Origin: CAZVJA01 sp964626885
GTDB lineage: Bacteria > Planctomycetota > Planctomycetia > Planctomycetales > Planctomycetaceae
Length of the DNA: 34,626 nucleotides
Reading direction: 5' to 3'
Assembly (NCBI GenBank): GCA_964626885.1
Contig: CAZVJA010000033.1
Span: 1-34,626 of the forward strand
Position numbers and translations under genes: made by a program. The notes beneath the pieces are model-generated. The model worked only from the letters and a program-made list of their open reading frames with translations. It ran no database searches and was not told where the DNA came from. Shown here piece after piece: positions 1 to 7,456 of the stretch; position 1 is the stretch's first letter; every line of letters starts with the position of its first letter.

Positions 1-47
1 TCCGTCCGTGGGCTTCTCTATGCGCGATTCATTTTTTGAATGACACA

Positions 48-872
48 TCAGCGCCTTTGCACTGCCGCGACCATTTCAGCCGCGAACTGGCCGGCACGCT
101 CGATGGCGGCGTTCACGTCGTTGTCTCCCGGCTTCTTGCCGCTGACCCCTTCCAGCAGCCGGACCATAGCCGAGCCAACAATGACTCCATCCGCCAAGCC
201 GCGAAGCGAATCGACCTGATCCGTTCGGCTGATGCCGAACCCAACGGCCAGAGGGAGGTTGGTCTTTGTGCGGAGTTCCCGCAGTTGCGCCTTGAGTTCT
301 TCAGGAAGCTCTTGTCGCACTCCGGTCGTCCCGGCAACCGAGATGCAATAGACAAATCCGCTCGCCGCCTTGAGAATCTTTTCCGCGCGGTTGGCGGGAG
401 TTGTGGGGGAGACGAGTTGAATCAGATCGAGTCCTTGTTTTCTGGCAGCTTCGGCAACTTCGCCTGCCTCGTCGCCGGGAAGGTCGGGAATGATCAACCC
501 CGCGAATCCCGAGTCATGAGCACGTTTGAAAAAACCGGCCACGCCGTTGCGAAAGACGAGCGCGTAAGAAACCATCGCCACCAGCGGAGGGAGTTTTTCA
601 GTCTTGAGTGATGCGATGCCCGTGAAGATGTCGTTGACGTGCAACCCGTTCCCCAACGCGCGGGTGTATGATGCCTGAATCACCGGGCCGTCAGCGATCG
701 GATCACTGTAGGGGAATCCGACCTCGATCAGATCAACGCCGCGCCGGCCAATCTCGCGGATCAACTCCAGCGTCGTCTCGATACTCGGATCACCGGCCGT
801 CACAAACGGCATGAAAGCCATCCGTCCGGCGGATTTGATTTCGGCGAAGGTTTTCGCGATGGTCGTGCTCAA
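48..872 (-). CDS. trpA: Tryptophan synthase alpha subunit
   Basis: Alpha subunit of tryptophan synthase, which cleaves indole-3-glycerol phosphate to indole and glyceraldehyde 3-phosphate and passes indole to TrpB. The 274-aa product has the usual family length and a TIM-barrel pattern. The signature around residues 46-66 (VDLIEVGFPYSDPIADGP) holds the two catalytic acids, E50 and D61. The C-terminal phosphate-binding strands read AVGFGIS and DGVIVGSAMV. The start is a TTG codon: the first ATG lies 17 codons further in and would remove the conserved helix before the MPFVTAGDPS strand. A weak AGGA sits about 12 nt upstream. It follows trpB on the same strand after a 217-bp gap that holds an inverted repeat. 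No other trp gene is in the window. Confidence 0.96.
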   Translation of the reverse strand: MSTTIAKTFAEIKSAGRMAFMPFVTAGDPSIETTLELIREIGRRGVDLIEVGFPYSDPIADGPVIQASYTRALGNGLHVNDIFTGIASLKTEKLPPLVAMVSYALVFRNGVAGFFKRAHDSGFAGLIIPDLPGDEAGEVAEAARKQGLDLIQLVSPTTPANRAEKILKAASGFVYCISVAGTTGVRQELPEELKAQLRELRTKTNLPLAVGFGISRTDQVDSLRGLADGVIVGSAMVRLLEGVSGKKPGDNDVNAAIERAGQFAAEMVAAVQRR

Positions 873-921
873 GTGAGGTATGTCCTGGACTCAAACGAAT
901 CCTGAATGAATGGAAGAGATT

Positions 922-1068
922 ACCGCGGAGTTCGCAGAGAACGCGGAGAATGAAAGATGAACAAGCGACTGAAGGTGCAAACTGACGATTGCAAACCGGG
1001 TTTTATATCGTGCCTATCCCTCTTCCTCCCCTTGACTTCTTCTCCGCGAACTTTGCGTCCTCTGCGGT
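922..1068. repeat. Long imperfect inverted repeat between trpB and trpA
   Basis: Arms at 922-950 and 1040-1068 match at 23 of 29 positions when one is reverse-complemented, around an 89-bp centre. The left arm is built of 9-nt units of the type CGCGGAGTT, CGCAGAGAA, CGCGGAGAA. Transcribed on the minus strand, it could fold into a long interrupted hairpin in the trpB-trpA message. It resembles the REP-like intergenic palindromes seen in many bacterial genomes. A role in mRNA processing or in setting the TrpA to TrpB ratio is only inference. A repeat of related design lies at 33373-33475. Confidence 0.7.
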
Positions 1069-1089
1069 TAAAAGTTTATGACAATTGAC

Positions 1090-2343
1090 TCAGATTTCCC
1101 GTCCGAGCAGTCGCGCGACTTCGTGAACATCTTTGTCCCCGCGTCCCGACAGGCAGATCACGACCACGTCATCGCGGCTGCGAAGTCCCGCTGTCTTGAG
1201 AGCCTGTGCCACAGCGTGTGAACTCTCCAGCGCGGGGAGAATTCCTTCGAGCGTGGCCAGTTTTTGAAATCCGTCGAGCGCTTCGTTATCGGTGATGGCA
1301 ACGTATTCAACGCGGCCGGTGTCCTTCCAATAGCTATGTTCCGGGCCGACTCCGGGGTAATCGAGCCCGGCTGAGATCGAGTGCACATCCATGGTCTGTC
1401 CGTCGGGGTCTTGCAGCACGTAGCTGTAGCTGCCGTGCAACACCCCCTTCGTACCGTAAGAAAGCGTGCTGGCGTGCTCACCGGGCGTGCTTCCTCGACC
1501 ACCGGCTTCAACGCCGACCAGTCGGACTTCCCGATCGTCAACAAACGGATGGAACATACCGGCGGAATTCGACCCTCCCCCAACGCAGGCGATCACTTCG
1601 TCCGGCAGACGGCCAACCGTTTCGAGACATTGTTGACGGGTCTCACGGCCGATGACTGATTGAAAATCGCGGACGATCATGGGAAAGGGGTGCGGTCCGA
1701 CGACAGAGCCGAGGATGTAATGCGTGTTGGCCACCGACGCCATCCAGTCTCGCATCGCCTCGTTGATGGCGTCGCGGAGCGTCTTAGAACCGGTCGTGAC
1801 GGGCCGCACTTCAGCCCCCATTGTTCGCATATTGAAGACATTCAGCTTCTGTCGACGGATGTCTTCTTCTCCCATATAGACGACGCACTGCAATCCGAAG
1901 CGGGCACAGGCGGTGGCTGTCGCGACGCCGTGCTGCCCGGCGCCTGTCTCGGCGATGACCCGTTTCTTGCCCATTCGCAGCGTGAGCAGAGCCTGGCCGA
2001 TGGTGTTGTTGATCTTGTGCGCGCCGGTGTGATTGAGATCTTCCCGTTTGAGATAGATTCGCGCCCCGCCGCAATGCTCAGTCAGCCGTTCAGCGAAATA
2101 AAGGGGATTCGGACGGCCGACAAATGTGCGGAGCAGATGCGACAACTCGGCCTGAAATGCCTGATCAGCCTTGGCTTTTTCGTATTCTTGGGCCAATTCC
2201 TCGAGAGCGTGCATCAGGGTCTCGGGGACGAACCGCCTGCCGAATTCGCCGAAGCGGCCCGCACTGTCCGGGACTTGCGAGGTGGCCCTGGAATGTTGGA
2301 TGGGATCAGCGATCCCCCCGGAAGTGGAAGAACTCTGCGTCAT
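1090..2343 (-). CDS. trpB: Tryptophan synthase beta subunit
   Basis: PLP-dependent beta subunit that condenses indole with serine to give tryptophan. The product is 417 aa. The PLP lysine is K110 in the motif KREDLNHTGAHKINN, and the phosphate-binding loop CVGGGSNSAG follows in the C-terminal half. The reading frame stays open upstream to 2601, but the extra 86 residues have no TrpB character. The ATG at 2343 has an AAGG about 8 nt upstream and gives an N-terminus (FGEFGRRFVPETLMHALEEL from residue 31) typical of the family, after a poorly conserved 30-residue leader. It is the first gene of a trpBA pair. I see no Trp-rich leader peptide or attenuator upstream. Confidence 0.97.
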   Translation of the reverse strand: MTQSSSTSGGIADPIQHSRATSQVPDSAGRFGEFGRRFVPETLMHALEELAQEYEKAKADQAFQAELSHLLRTFVGRPNPLYFAERLTEHCGGARIYLKREDLNHTGAHKINNTIGQALLTLRMGKKRVIAETGAGQHGVATATACARFGLQCVVYMGEEDIRRQKLNVFNMRTMGAEVRPVTTGSKTLRDAINEAMRDWMASVANTHYILGSVVGPHPFPMIVRDFQSVIGRETRQQCLETVGRLPDEVIACVGGGSNSAGMFHPFVDDREVRLVGVEAGGRGSTPGEHASTLSYGTKGVLHGSYSYVLQDPDGQTMDVHSISAGLDYPGVGPEHSYWKDTGRVEYVAITDNEALDGFQKLATLEGILPALESSHAVAQALKTAGLRSRDDVVVICLSGRGDKDVHEVARLLGREI

Positions 2344-2634
2344 GAAAACCGCCTTAACAAGTCTGTCGGAGGGCCCGAAGGCCGGAAACTCCATTATTTG
2401 GATGGGGGGAAGGAGGGTCAATGGAGCGACGCAAGACCGGTAGCCCTCGTGAAAATCAGCCTGGCAATGGCCGAATGTTGAGTGCATTACGCATCGGAGT
2501 TGGTAAATTGGAAGAATGCTGGTTGAGGGTCGAGTGCCACCCCTCTGGGCCGAAGGAGCATCTCGATCATCACCCGATTTGCGGGTCGTGCGGCCGTTCA
2601 CGGTGTCGCGGGTCGAAATTTCCTGGAGTAGTGC
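2344..2634. other. Divergent intergenic region between trpB and the zinc-ribbon gene
   Basis: These 291 bp should hold the promoters of both trpB (minus) and the membrane protein gene (plus). Open frames cross it but show no recognisable protein. A short GGCC-CGAA-GGCC stem lies near 2373-2384. I cannot pick a convincing promoter pair. Confidence 0.5.
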
Positions 2635-4377
2635 ATGCCGGTCAAAGTGCGATGTTCAGGCTGCAGCAAAGTGCTGAACGCTCCCGATAAGGCCCGGGGA
2701 AAGGCCATCCGTTGCCCCGACTGCCAGACAGTGGTTCGCGTCCCCGCTCAGAAAAAGGCGATGGCCGAGAGAGCCGCGGTTCCGCCTCCGCCGAGCAGCT
2801 CGTCGATCATTGCGAACCTGGATTTGCAGAAATACGAGGAGACCGAGCACCGCATCTGTCCGCGCTGCGGCGCGGACGTTTCTCCGGAAGATATTGAATG
2901 CCCGAAGTGCGAGGTCATGCTCGATTCGGGACAATTGAGCGAGAAAAAGAAGAAAGCCCGCGCCCGCAAAGGACCGGACCCGGCGATCTATTTCAAGACG
3001 CTGTTCATCGATGCCTGGCGGTTCCTGATGGACCACAAGGCGATCGCCTTTCGGACGAGTGCGTATTCCGTTCTCTTTTCAGGAATCGCGCTGGGCTGCC
3101 TGGTGGTCTTGTTGTGGTGCAGCCGGCTCCCCCCTAAAACATTTTGGGGGTTCTGTGCCTTCGTCGTGCTGATGATTCCTCCCGGTTGGGCGTGGTACTT
3201 GAACACGGTCACCATCACCGCGGCATTGGAGAATAAGAAGAAACTGCCGAAGAAGATTCGGTTCGATTTCTTCCTCTGTTCCGCGCTGGGGATCAAGGTC
3301 ATCGCGTGGACGCTGGCGATGGGGATTCCGATGCACGCGGTGGCGCTGGTATTTCTAGCGCTCAAAATGCCGATCTGGGCGGCTTCGTTTTCGCTGTTCG
3401 GTTTGCTGTTCGCCCTCTTGGTATTTCCGGTTGCGATGGTCCACATGTCGATGGTGGTGACGACGCCGGCGTGGAAATTCTGGGTGATGGACCGCGAGTT
3501 CTTTCGGACGATTTTGCCGTCGCTGTATTGGGTCTTCTTCTTCGTGATGACCATGCTGCCGGGCCTCGCGGTCGCGGGAACGGCCGTCTTCTTGCGCGGA
3601 GACAACGTACGGGAACTTGCTCAAACTCTTGATCGAAACACCAGGATTGCGGTTGCGGTCGAACTGGTCAATGAAGCCGCCGCATCCAAGAACAGGACAA
3701 CCAAGCTCCCTGATGAAATTGTTCATCTCTCTAATGAGCAACCCGCCAATCCGGAGTGGTCGGTGATTATCATCCCGAGCATCTGCTGGATTTGCGCCAG
3801 CGCGCTATTCGGATTCGCCTCGGTATTCAACATGCGATCGAACGGGCTGTTCGCGGTCTACTTCCGCCATCGGCTCGATCTGATCACGATGGTCGAAGAG
3901 ATCAAGTACGTTCCGAAGCAGGTGAAGGACGAAGAAGATGAGCAGAAGTCCGGTTTAACCTGGGCCAAATTAGCGATTGGCATAGCCATCGCGATAGCAT
4001 TTGGGACGTCAGCCGGTGCTGTATACGGAATGGTCTCGGACGCCGGACTGCTACTGGGTTTGCTTTCGGGAATCTACTGGTCCGTCGTCGTTATCACGGT
4101 CATCGGACGTTTCATGCTACTTGGGGCGGCGTTCCAAGAGAGCACTCTTTGGGGAATGGCGTGTTTCTGGCTTCCGTTCGCCGATATTGCATTTACGATT
4201 GTTCATTGGAATGAATCAAAATGGGGATTTGCCCTGCAGATGTTTGGGGTGGTTCTTGTCTTCTTTGTTTTTATCATTGCCATAATGACTGGTTTTGCTT
4301 TTGGTATACTCAGCGGGTTGGGAGAGGCTGAAAAGGCAGCTAATTTAGTCACATCCGCAATTTCTATGTTGTGCTGA
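2635..4377 (+). CDS. Zinc-ribbon multi-pass membrane protein
   Basis: A 580-aa protein of unknown function. The N-terminus carries two zinc ribbons: C7/C10/C27/C30 (CSGC and CPDC) and C75/C78/C89/C92 (CPRC and CPKC), separated by a Pro/Ser-rich linker. A Lys/Arg-rich stretch (103-112) follows, then about ten hydrophobic segments from residue 141 to the end, with a more polar loop near 325-370. This layout, cytoplasmic ribbons ahead of a polytopic domain, is common among conserved hypotheticals of Planctomycetota. The start has GGAG 6 nt upstream. The DNA is visibly more AT-rich at about 3600-3740 and from about 3950 to the end than in the first half. No enzymatic motif is visible, so no function is proposed. 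Confidence 0.85.
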   Translation: MPVKVRCSGCSKVLNAPDKARGKAIRCPDCQTVVRVPAQKKAMAERAAVPPPPSSSSIIANLDLQKYEETEHRICPRCGADVSPEDIECPKCEVMLDSGQLSEKKKKARARKGPDPAIYFKTLFIDAWRFLMDHKAIAFRTSAYSVLFSGIALGCLVVLLWCSRLPPKTFWGFCAFVVLMIPPGWAWYLNTVTITAALENKKKLPKKIRFDFFLCSALGIKVIAWTLAMGIPMHAVALVFLALKMPIWAASFSLFGLLFALLVFPVAMVHMSMVVTTPAWKFWVMDREFFRTILPSLYWVFFFVMTMLPGLAVAGTAVFLRGDNVRELAQTLDRNTRIAVAVELVNEAAASKNRTTKLPDEIVHLSNEQPANPEWSVIIIPSICWICASALFGFASVFNMRSNGLFAVYFRHRLDLITMVEEIKYVPKQVKDEEDEQKSGLTWAKLAIGIAIAIAFGTSAGAVYGMVSDAGLLLGLLSGIYWSVVVITVIGRFMLLGAAFQESTLWGMACFWLPFADIAFTIVHWNESKWGFALQMFGVVLVFFVFIIAIMTGFAFGILSGLGEAEKAANLVTSAISMLC

Positions 4378-4451
4378 CATGGCGAGGCCAACACGAACTG
4401 ATCGCGGAGACGGCTCTGTCCCCAATGCCCTAACGTGATATAGTTTAATCA

Positions 4452-4832
4452 ATGGCAGCTCAAACAGTCATTCTCAATGAATTCCTCGATCCACTCGGCC
4501 GGTGTTTGACGGNNNNNNNNNNNNNNNNNNNNNNNNNNNNNNNNNNNNNNNNNNNNNNNNNNNNNNNNNNNNNNNNNNNNNNNNNNNNNNNNNNNNNNNN
4601 NNNNNNNNNNNNCGGCCGGTGTTTGACGGTCGATGTTGCCCGGCGGATGATGGCAATGCGCGCCTCGCCGACCGCGCAAGCGAGGATTGACGAACTGGCG
4701 GCTAAATCGACCGCGGGGACACTCACTCGCGATGAGCAGACGGAATACGAGACGTACGTGTCGGCCGGCAACTTCATCGCCGTGTTGCAATCCAAGGCCC
4801 GAAAAATGCTTCAGGAGCAGGGAGCGCCTTGA
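4452..4832 (+). CDS. Small helical protein partnered with HNH endonuclease, interrupted by assembly gap
   Basis: The frame is open on both sides of the N run: about 20 residues before it (MAAQTVILNEFLDPLGRCLT) and about 72 after it. The sequence RCLT occurs on both flanks because the contig ends share 17 bp. Collapsing this overlap removes 117 bp, exactly 39 codons, and yields a continuous 87-aa protein: N-terminal FLDPLGRCLT, then helices (VDVARRMMAMRAS, QARIDELAAK) and C-terminal FIAVLQSKARKML. That fits small helical proteins I recall ahead of HNH genes in planctomycetes and cyanobacteria. The stop codon overlaps the TTG start of the HNH gene (TTGA), suggesting translational coupling. No Shine-Dalgarno is visible. 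A possible -10 (TATAGT) lies at 4439-4444. Function unknown. Confidence 0.75.
   Translation: MAAQTVILNEFLDPLGRCLTXXXXXXXXXXXXXXXXXXXXXXXXXXXXXXXXXXGRCLTVDVARRMMAMRASPTAQARIDELAAKSTAGTLTRDEQTEYETYVSAGNFIAVLQSKARKMLQEQGAP
4513..4612. other. Assembly gap (100 N) flanked by a 17-bp identical overlap
   Basis: Exactly 100 N, the usual placeholder for a gap of unknown size. The 17 bases before it (4496-4512) are identical to the 17 after it (4613-4629). This is most simply two contig ends that overlap and were not merged. Confidence 0.9.
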
Positions 4833-5241
4833 TTGACGACACCCTGCGGACTCAGATTCGTCAGCGTGCCGGTAATCGTTGTGAGTATTGCCAACTCCAC
4901 CAGGATCACGATCCGTTCTATCGCTTTCCGGTCGATCACGTCATCGCCACGCAGCATCGCGGTGGAACAACTCTCGACAACCTGGCTTTGAGTTGCTTCC
5001 GTTGCAACTGCCATAAGGGGCCGAATATCGCCAGCATTGACCCTGTCACCGGGACGATGACGCGGCATTTCATCCTCGACGCGATCGCTGGGCGGAGCAT
5101 TTTGCATGGCAGGGGGCTATTCTGACGGGACGCACTCCAGTCGGTCGAGCCACTGTCGAATTGCTGGCGATCAATCATCCGGACTACATCCTGCTCCGGG
5201 AAGCCCTCATGGATGAAGGAGTCTTTCCTCCGGTGTTGTAG
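4829..5241 (+). pseudogene. HNH endonuclease with a single-base frameshift
   Basis: An HNH nuclease of about 137 aa when repaired. The first frame, from TTG 4829, gives zinc cysteines C18/C21 and C56/C59 and the HNH core D36-H37, N51 and H62 (motifs RCEYC, PVDHVIA, DNLALSCFRCNCHKG), then runs through NIASIDPVTGTMTR. After 5065 that frame leaves the family and stops at 5125. The next frame, from 5068, reads FHPRRDRWAEHFAWQG and continues to LREALMDEGVFPPVL with a stop at 5239-5241, which is the expected C-terminus. One missing base near 5066-5067 explains everything. It lies about 450 bp from an assembly gap, so a sequencing error is as likely as true decay. The start codon overlaps the stop of the preceding small gene. 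Confidence 0.85.
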
Positions 5242-5543
5242 TTCTTGGTAGGGATTCTCGATGTGACGTGCGGCAGGTTGACGTGGCATCGGAATCGGCT
5301 AGAATCGATTACATCAGCCGCTCATCCCGCCTGCAGCATTCCGCGGGTGAACCGAGTGGAAACCGCCCATGAGACCGTGCCGTGCGGCGCGTGTTGTCCC
5401 GGGGCGGTTCGGTTCCCCTTGAGGCTTGTCTCCCTCGCGGTTCAAACTTCCACCCCTGTTCGCTGGCTAAAGAAGCTTACATTCTCTGGGCAGGGGCCGG
5501 CGGTCGGCAGACATCCCTCGCGGCGTCACGCGGAGCGATTCCG
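5242..5543. other. Intergenic region upstream of tatC
   Basis: 302 bp with no supported gene. The tatC frame is open upstream to 5382, but the added residues look non-coding. It holds the promoter candidate at 5278-5305. Confidence 0.5.
5278..5305 (+). promoter_or_regulatory. Sigma-70-type promoter candidate for tatC
   Basis: TTGACG at 5278-5283 and TAGAAT at 5300-5305 with a 16-bp spacer, about 240 bp before the tatC start. The same TAGAAT -10 occurs in the promoter candidate at 6697-6726. Confidence 0.4.
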
Positions 5544-6641
5544 ATGGTGAAATCGAAAGACCTGTTCGACGACAGTACGATGAGCTTCGGTGAGCACCTC
5601 GAAGCACTCCGCGTGCACATCTGGAAAGCTCTGCTCGGTCTGATTCTCACCGTCGCGGTCTCTCTGTACTTCGGCGACTACCTGGTGGCCCTCATCCGGG
5701 AGCCGATCGATGCGGCCCTGCAACGGCACGGCGTTGCGGCGGAGGGAACGGAAGAGTTGAAAGGGTTCAACTTCTGGCAATCGGTCCAGGCGTGGTTCTC
5801 CGGCAGCAAAGCTGCCACCGAGGATTCCCCGGAAGGAACGAAGAAAACGGAATCGGCCTCGGCCGCCGCAGTTCCGGAAACGCACGACGACAAGACGATC
5901 CTCGTGCAAATCCAACCTTCGGTTCTGGTCGGCGTGCTGCATGCCCATGACCCGGAACATTTCCCGGAACCAATTGCGAAAGAAGACGAGCAGCCGGTAT
6001 CGATTCCGATCGCCGCTCGGGAGTTCCGCGAGTTCCGCCAGACCACGCTCGACCTGCACCGCCCCATTACACTGAACGTGCAAGAGGCCTTCATGATGTA
6101 CATGAAGGTGGCGCTCGTGGGAGGGCTGGTGATCGGCAGCCCTTGGATCTTCTATCAGCTCTGGCTGTTCGTGGCGGCGGGGCTGTACCCGCACGAACGC
6201 CGCTACGTCTATTTTTATCTCCCGGTAAGCGTGGGACTGTTTCTTGGCGGCGTGATGTTTTGCTTCTACTTCGCTATGCCGGTCGTGCTCGATTTCTTTC
6301 TGGGATTCAACCGAACGCTGGGACTGACGGCACAGCTGCGGATGTCGGAATGGGTCAGCTTCGCGATCATGCTCCCGTTGATGTTCGGGATCAGCTTTCA
6401 GCTGCCGATTGTGATGCTGTTCCTGGAGAGGATTTCGCTGGTGAGCGTCGAGACGTTCCGGTCACAGCGGCGGATCGCGATTTTGACGATCTCCATCGTG
6501 GCGATGATCCTCACGCCGACCCCCGACCCGACGACCATGATGGCGATGTTCATTCCCCTGGTTGCCCTGTACGAATTGGGAATTGTGATGTGCAGCTGGA
6601 ATGCCTCCAAAGGGCCGTTCGAAGGCCGCCAGCCGGCGTGA
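5544..6641 (+). CDS. tatC: Twin-arginine translocase subunit TatC with long periplasmic insertion
   Basis: Multi-spanning receptor of the Tat pathway, which recognises twin-arginine signal peptides on folded exported proteins. The N-terminal signature STMSFGEHLEALR (11-23), the segment ITLNVQEAFMMYMKVAL (175-191) and the following SPWIFYQLWLFVAAGLYPHE are diagnostic, as is TPTPDPTTMMAMFIPLVALYE near the C-terminus. Six hydrophobic segments are visible. At 365 aa it is over 100 residues longer than typical TatC. The excess lies at about 55-170, between TM1 and the NVQEAF element, in the first periplasmic loop, and is polar with an Ala/Ser/Thr-rich part. The ATG at 5544 (GGAG about 10 nt upstream) is chosen over the open frame back to 5382. 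No tatA/B gene is nearby. Confidence 0.95.
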   Translation: MVKSKDLFDDSTMSFGEHLEALRVHIWKALLGLILTVAVSLYFGDYLVALIREPIDAALQRHGVAAEGTEELKGFNFWQSVQAWFSGSKAATEDSPEGTKKTESASAAAVPETHDDKTILVQIQPSVLVGVLHAHDPEHFPEPIAKEDEQPVSIPIAAREFREFRQTTLDLHRPITLNVQEAFMMYMKVALVGGLVIGSPWIFYQLWLFVAAGLYPHERRYVYFYLPVSVGLFLGGVMFCFYFAMPVVLDFFLGFNRTLGLTAQLRMSEWVSFAIMLPLMFGISFQLPIVMLFLERISLVSVETFRSQRRIAILTISIVAMILTPTPDPTTMMAMFIPLVALYELGIVMCSWNASKGPFEGRQPA

Positions 6642-6696
6642 CGCCCCATTTCCCTTACCGCTAGCCCTTATCATTCCGCGGTTTGTGACGGGCAAT

Positions 6697-6726
6697 TTGA
6701 CCCGCACACGATTTGCGGCCTAGAAT
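6697..6726 (+). promoter_or_regulatory. Sigma-70-type promoter candidate upstream of the 181-aa gene and thrC
   Basis: TTGACC at 6697-6702 and TAGAAT at 6721-6726 with an 18-bp spacer, giving a leader of about 175 nt. The leader holds a hairpin at 6784-6800 (TTTCGC, 5-nt loop, GCGAAA) and a 10-bp palindrome CGATATATCG at 6883-6892, just before the GGGAGG ribosome-binding site. Their roles are unknown. Confidence 0.45.
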
Positions 6727-6907
6727 TACTTATCGGTTCGACGCGCGGCATTTCCTGTTGTCGAACAACACCGGTCTGGTATATTTCGCTCCTCGCGAAA
6801 CGCCCCTGAGCCGTCAACCTCTCATCTGGGGTTAACCCTCCGCGGGCACTCGGGAGAATTCATCGGAAGAAAGGGAATCGCGCGATATATCGAACGAGGG
6901 AGGTGGC

Positions 6908-7453
6908 ATGAAACCTGTCGTTGCCGATGCTGATGCTCTCAGGCGACTGTTCGCCGCCACAACCGAGCAGACGTTTGAGGTGCAGTTGGGGGTCGCGGAC
7001 CCGCCGCTGATCGACTATCTCGTCAACCTGCTCGTGCGATTCGTGCGGATGGATGCGATTTTTTCGATTCGCGACACGGTCGGCCGCCGCCTCGAGGAAG
7101 TTGCGGAGATGCTCCTGGAAGCGGAGAACCGCCTCGCCCAGCCGCGGCGGGAGATTTATCGCCACATCGGCGACTTCACGCTGTTCTGGTCCGGCGTTTA
7201 TCCGGAGGCATTGTCGCGGCTGCGCAGCCCCGACGGCCGCGATCATCTCATCGACTACTTTGAACAGGGGAAGCGTTCGTATTATATTGCCAGCACGTAC
7301 GACGAAGAGCCGTATCTGACTGAAGCAGCCGTGCTGCGTCGACTCAGCGAGGATTTTGAGTTGTGCACGTTCGGATTGAACAGCGTGCGCCGCGTCTGGG
7401 AAGAATCGGCCGACGCCGTGGTTTCGCCCCCCTGGCATCCGGAACAGAACTGA
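6908..7453 (+). CDS. Conserved hypothetical protein upstream of thrC
   Basis: A 181-aa soluble protein that I cannot assign to a named family. It has no signal peptide or membrane segment. It looks largely alpha-helical, with acidic and arginine-rich stretches. Notable strings are LIDYLVNLLVRFVRMDAIF (35-53), GRRLEEVAEMLLEAENR (about 59-75), YRHIGDFTLFWSGVYPEAL (about 83-101) and GKRSYYIAS. Tryptophan- and tyrosine-rich cores like these suggest a folded domain rather than a spurious frame. A strong GGGAGG precedes the ATG. Its stop is 3 bp before the GTG of threonine synthase, so the two are almost certainly co-transcribed. A long antisense frame (6860-8146, minus) is a GC-driven shadow. Confidence 0.85.
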   Translation: MKPVVADADALRRLFAATTEQTFEVQLGVADPPLIDYLVNLLVRFVRMDAIFSIRDTVGRRLEEVAEMLLEAENRLAQPRREIYRHIGDFTLFWSGVYPEALSRLRSPDGRDHLIDYFEQGKRSYYIASTYDEEPYLTEAAVLRRLSEDFELCTFGLNSVRRVWEESADAVVSPPWHPEQN

Positions 7454-7456
7454 ATC

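Noticed and set aside
12..47. A-rich stem (ATTCA / TGAAT) after trpA as a terminator
   Set aside because: The stem is only 5 bp and AT-only, with no proper T tract on the minus strand, so it is too weak to call.
2344..2601. N-terminal extension of trpB and a possible trp leader peptide
   Set aside because: The extra 86 residues are not TrpB-like and have no Trp codons or attenuator stems. ATG 2343 with AAGG is better.
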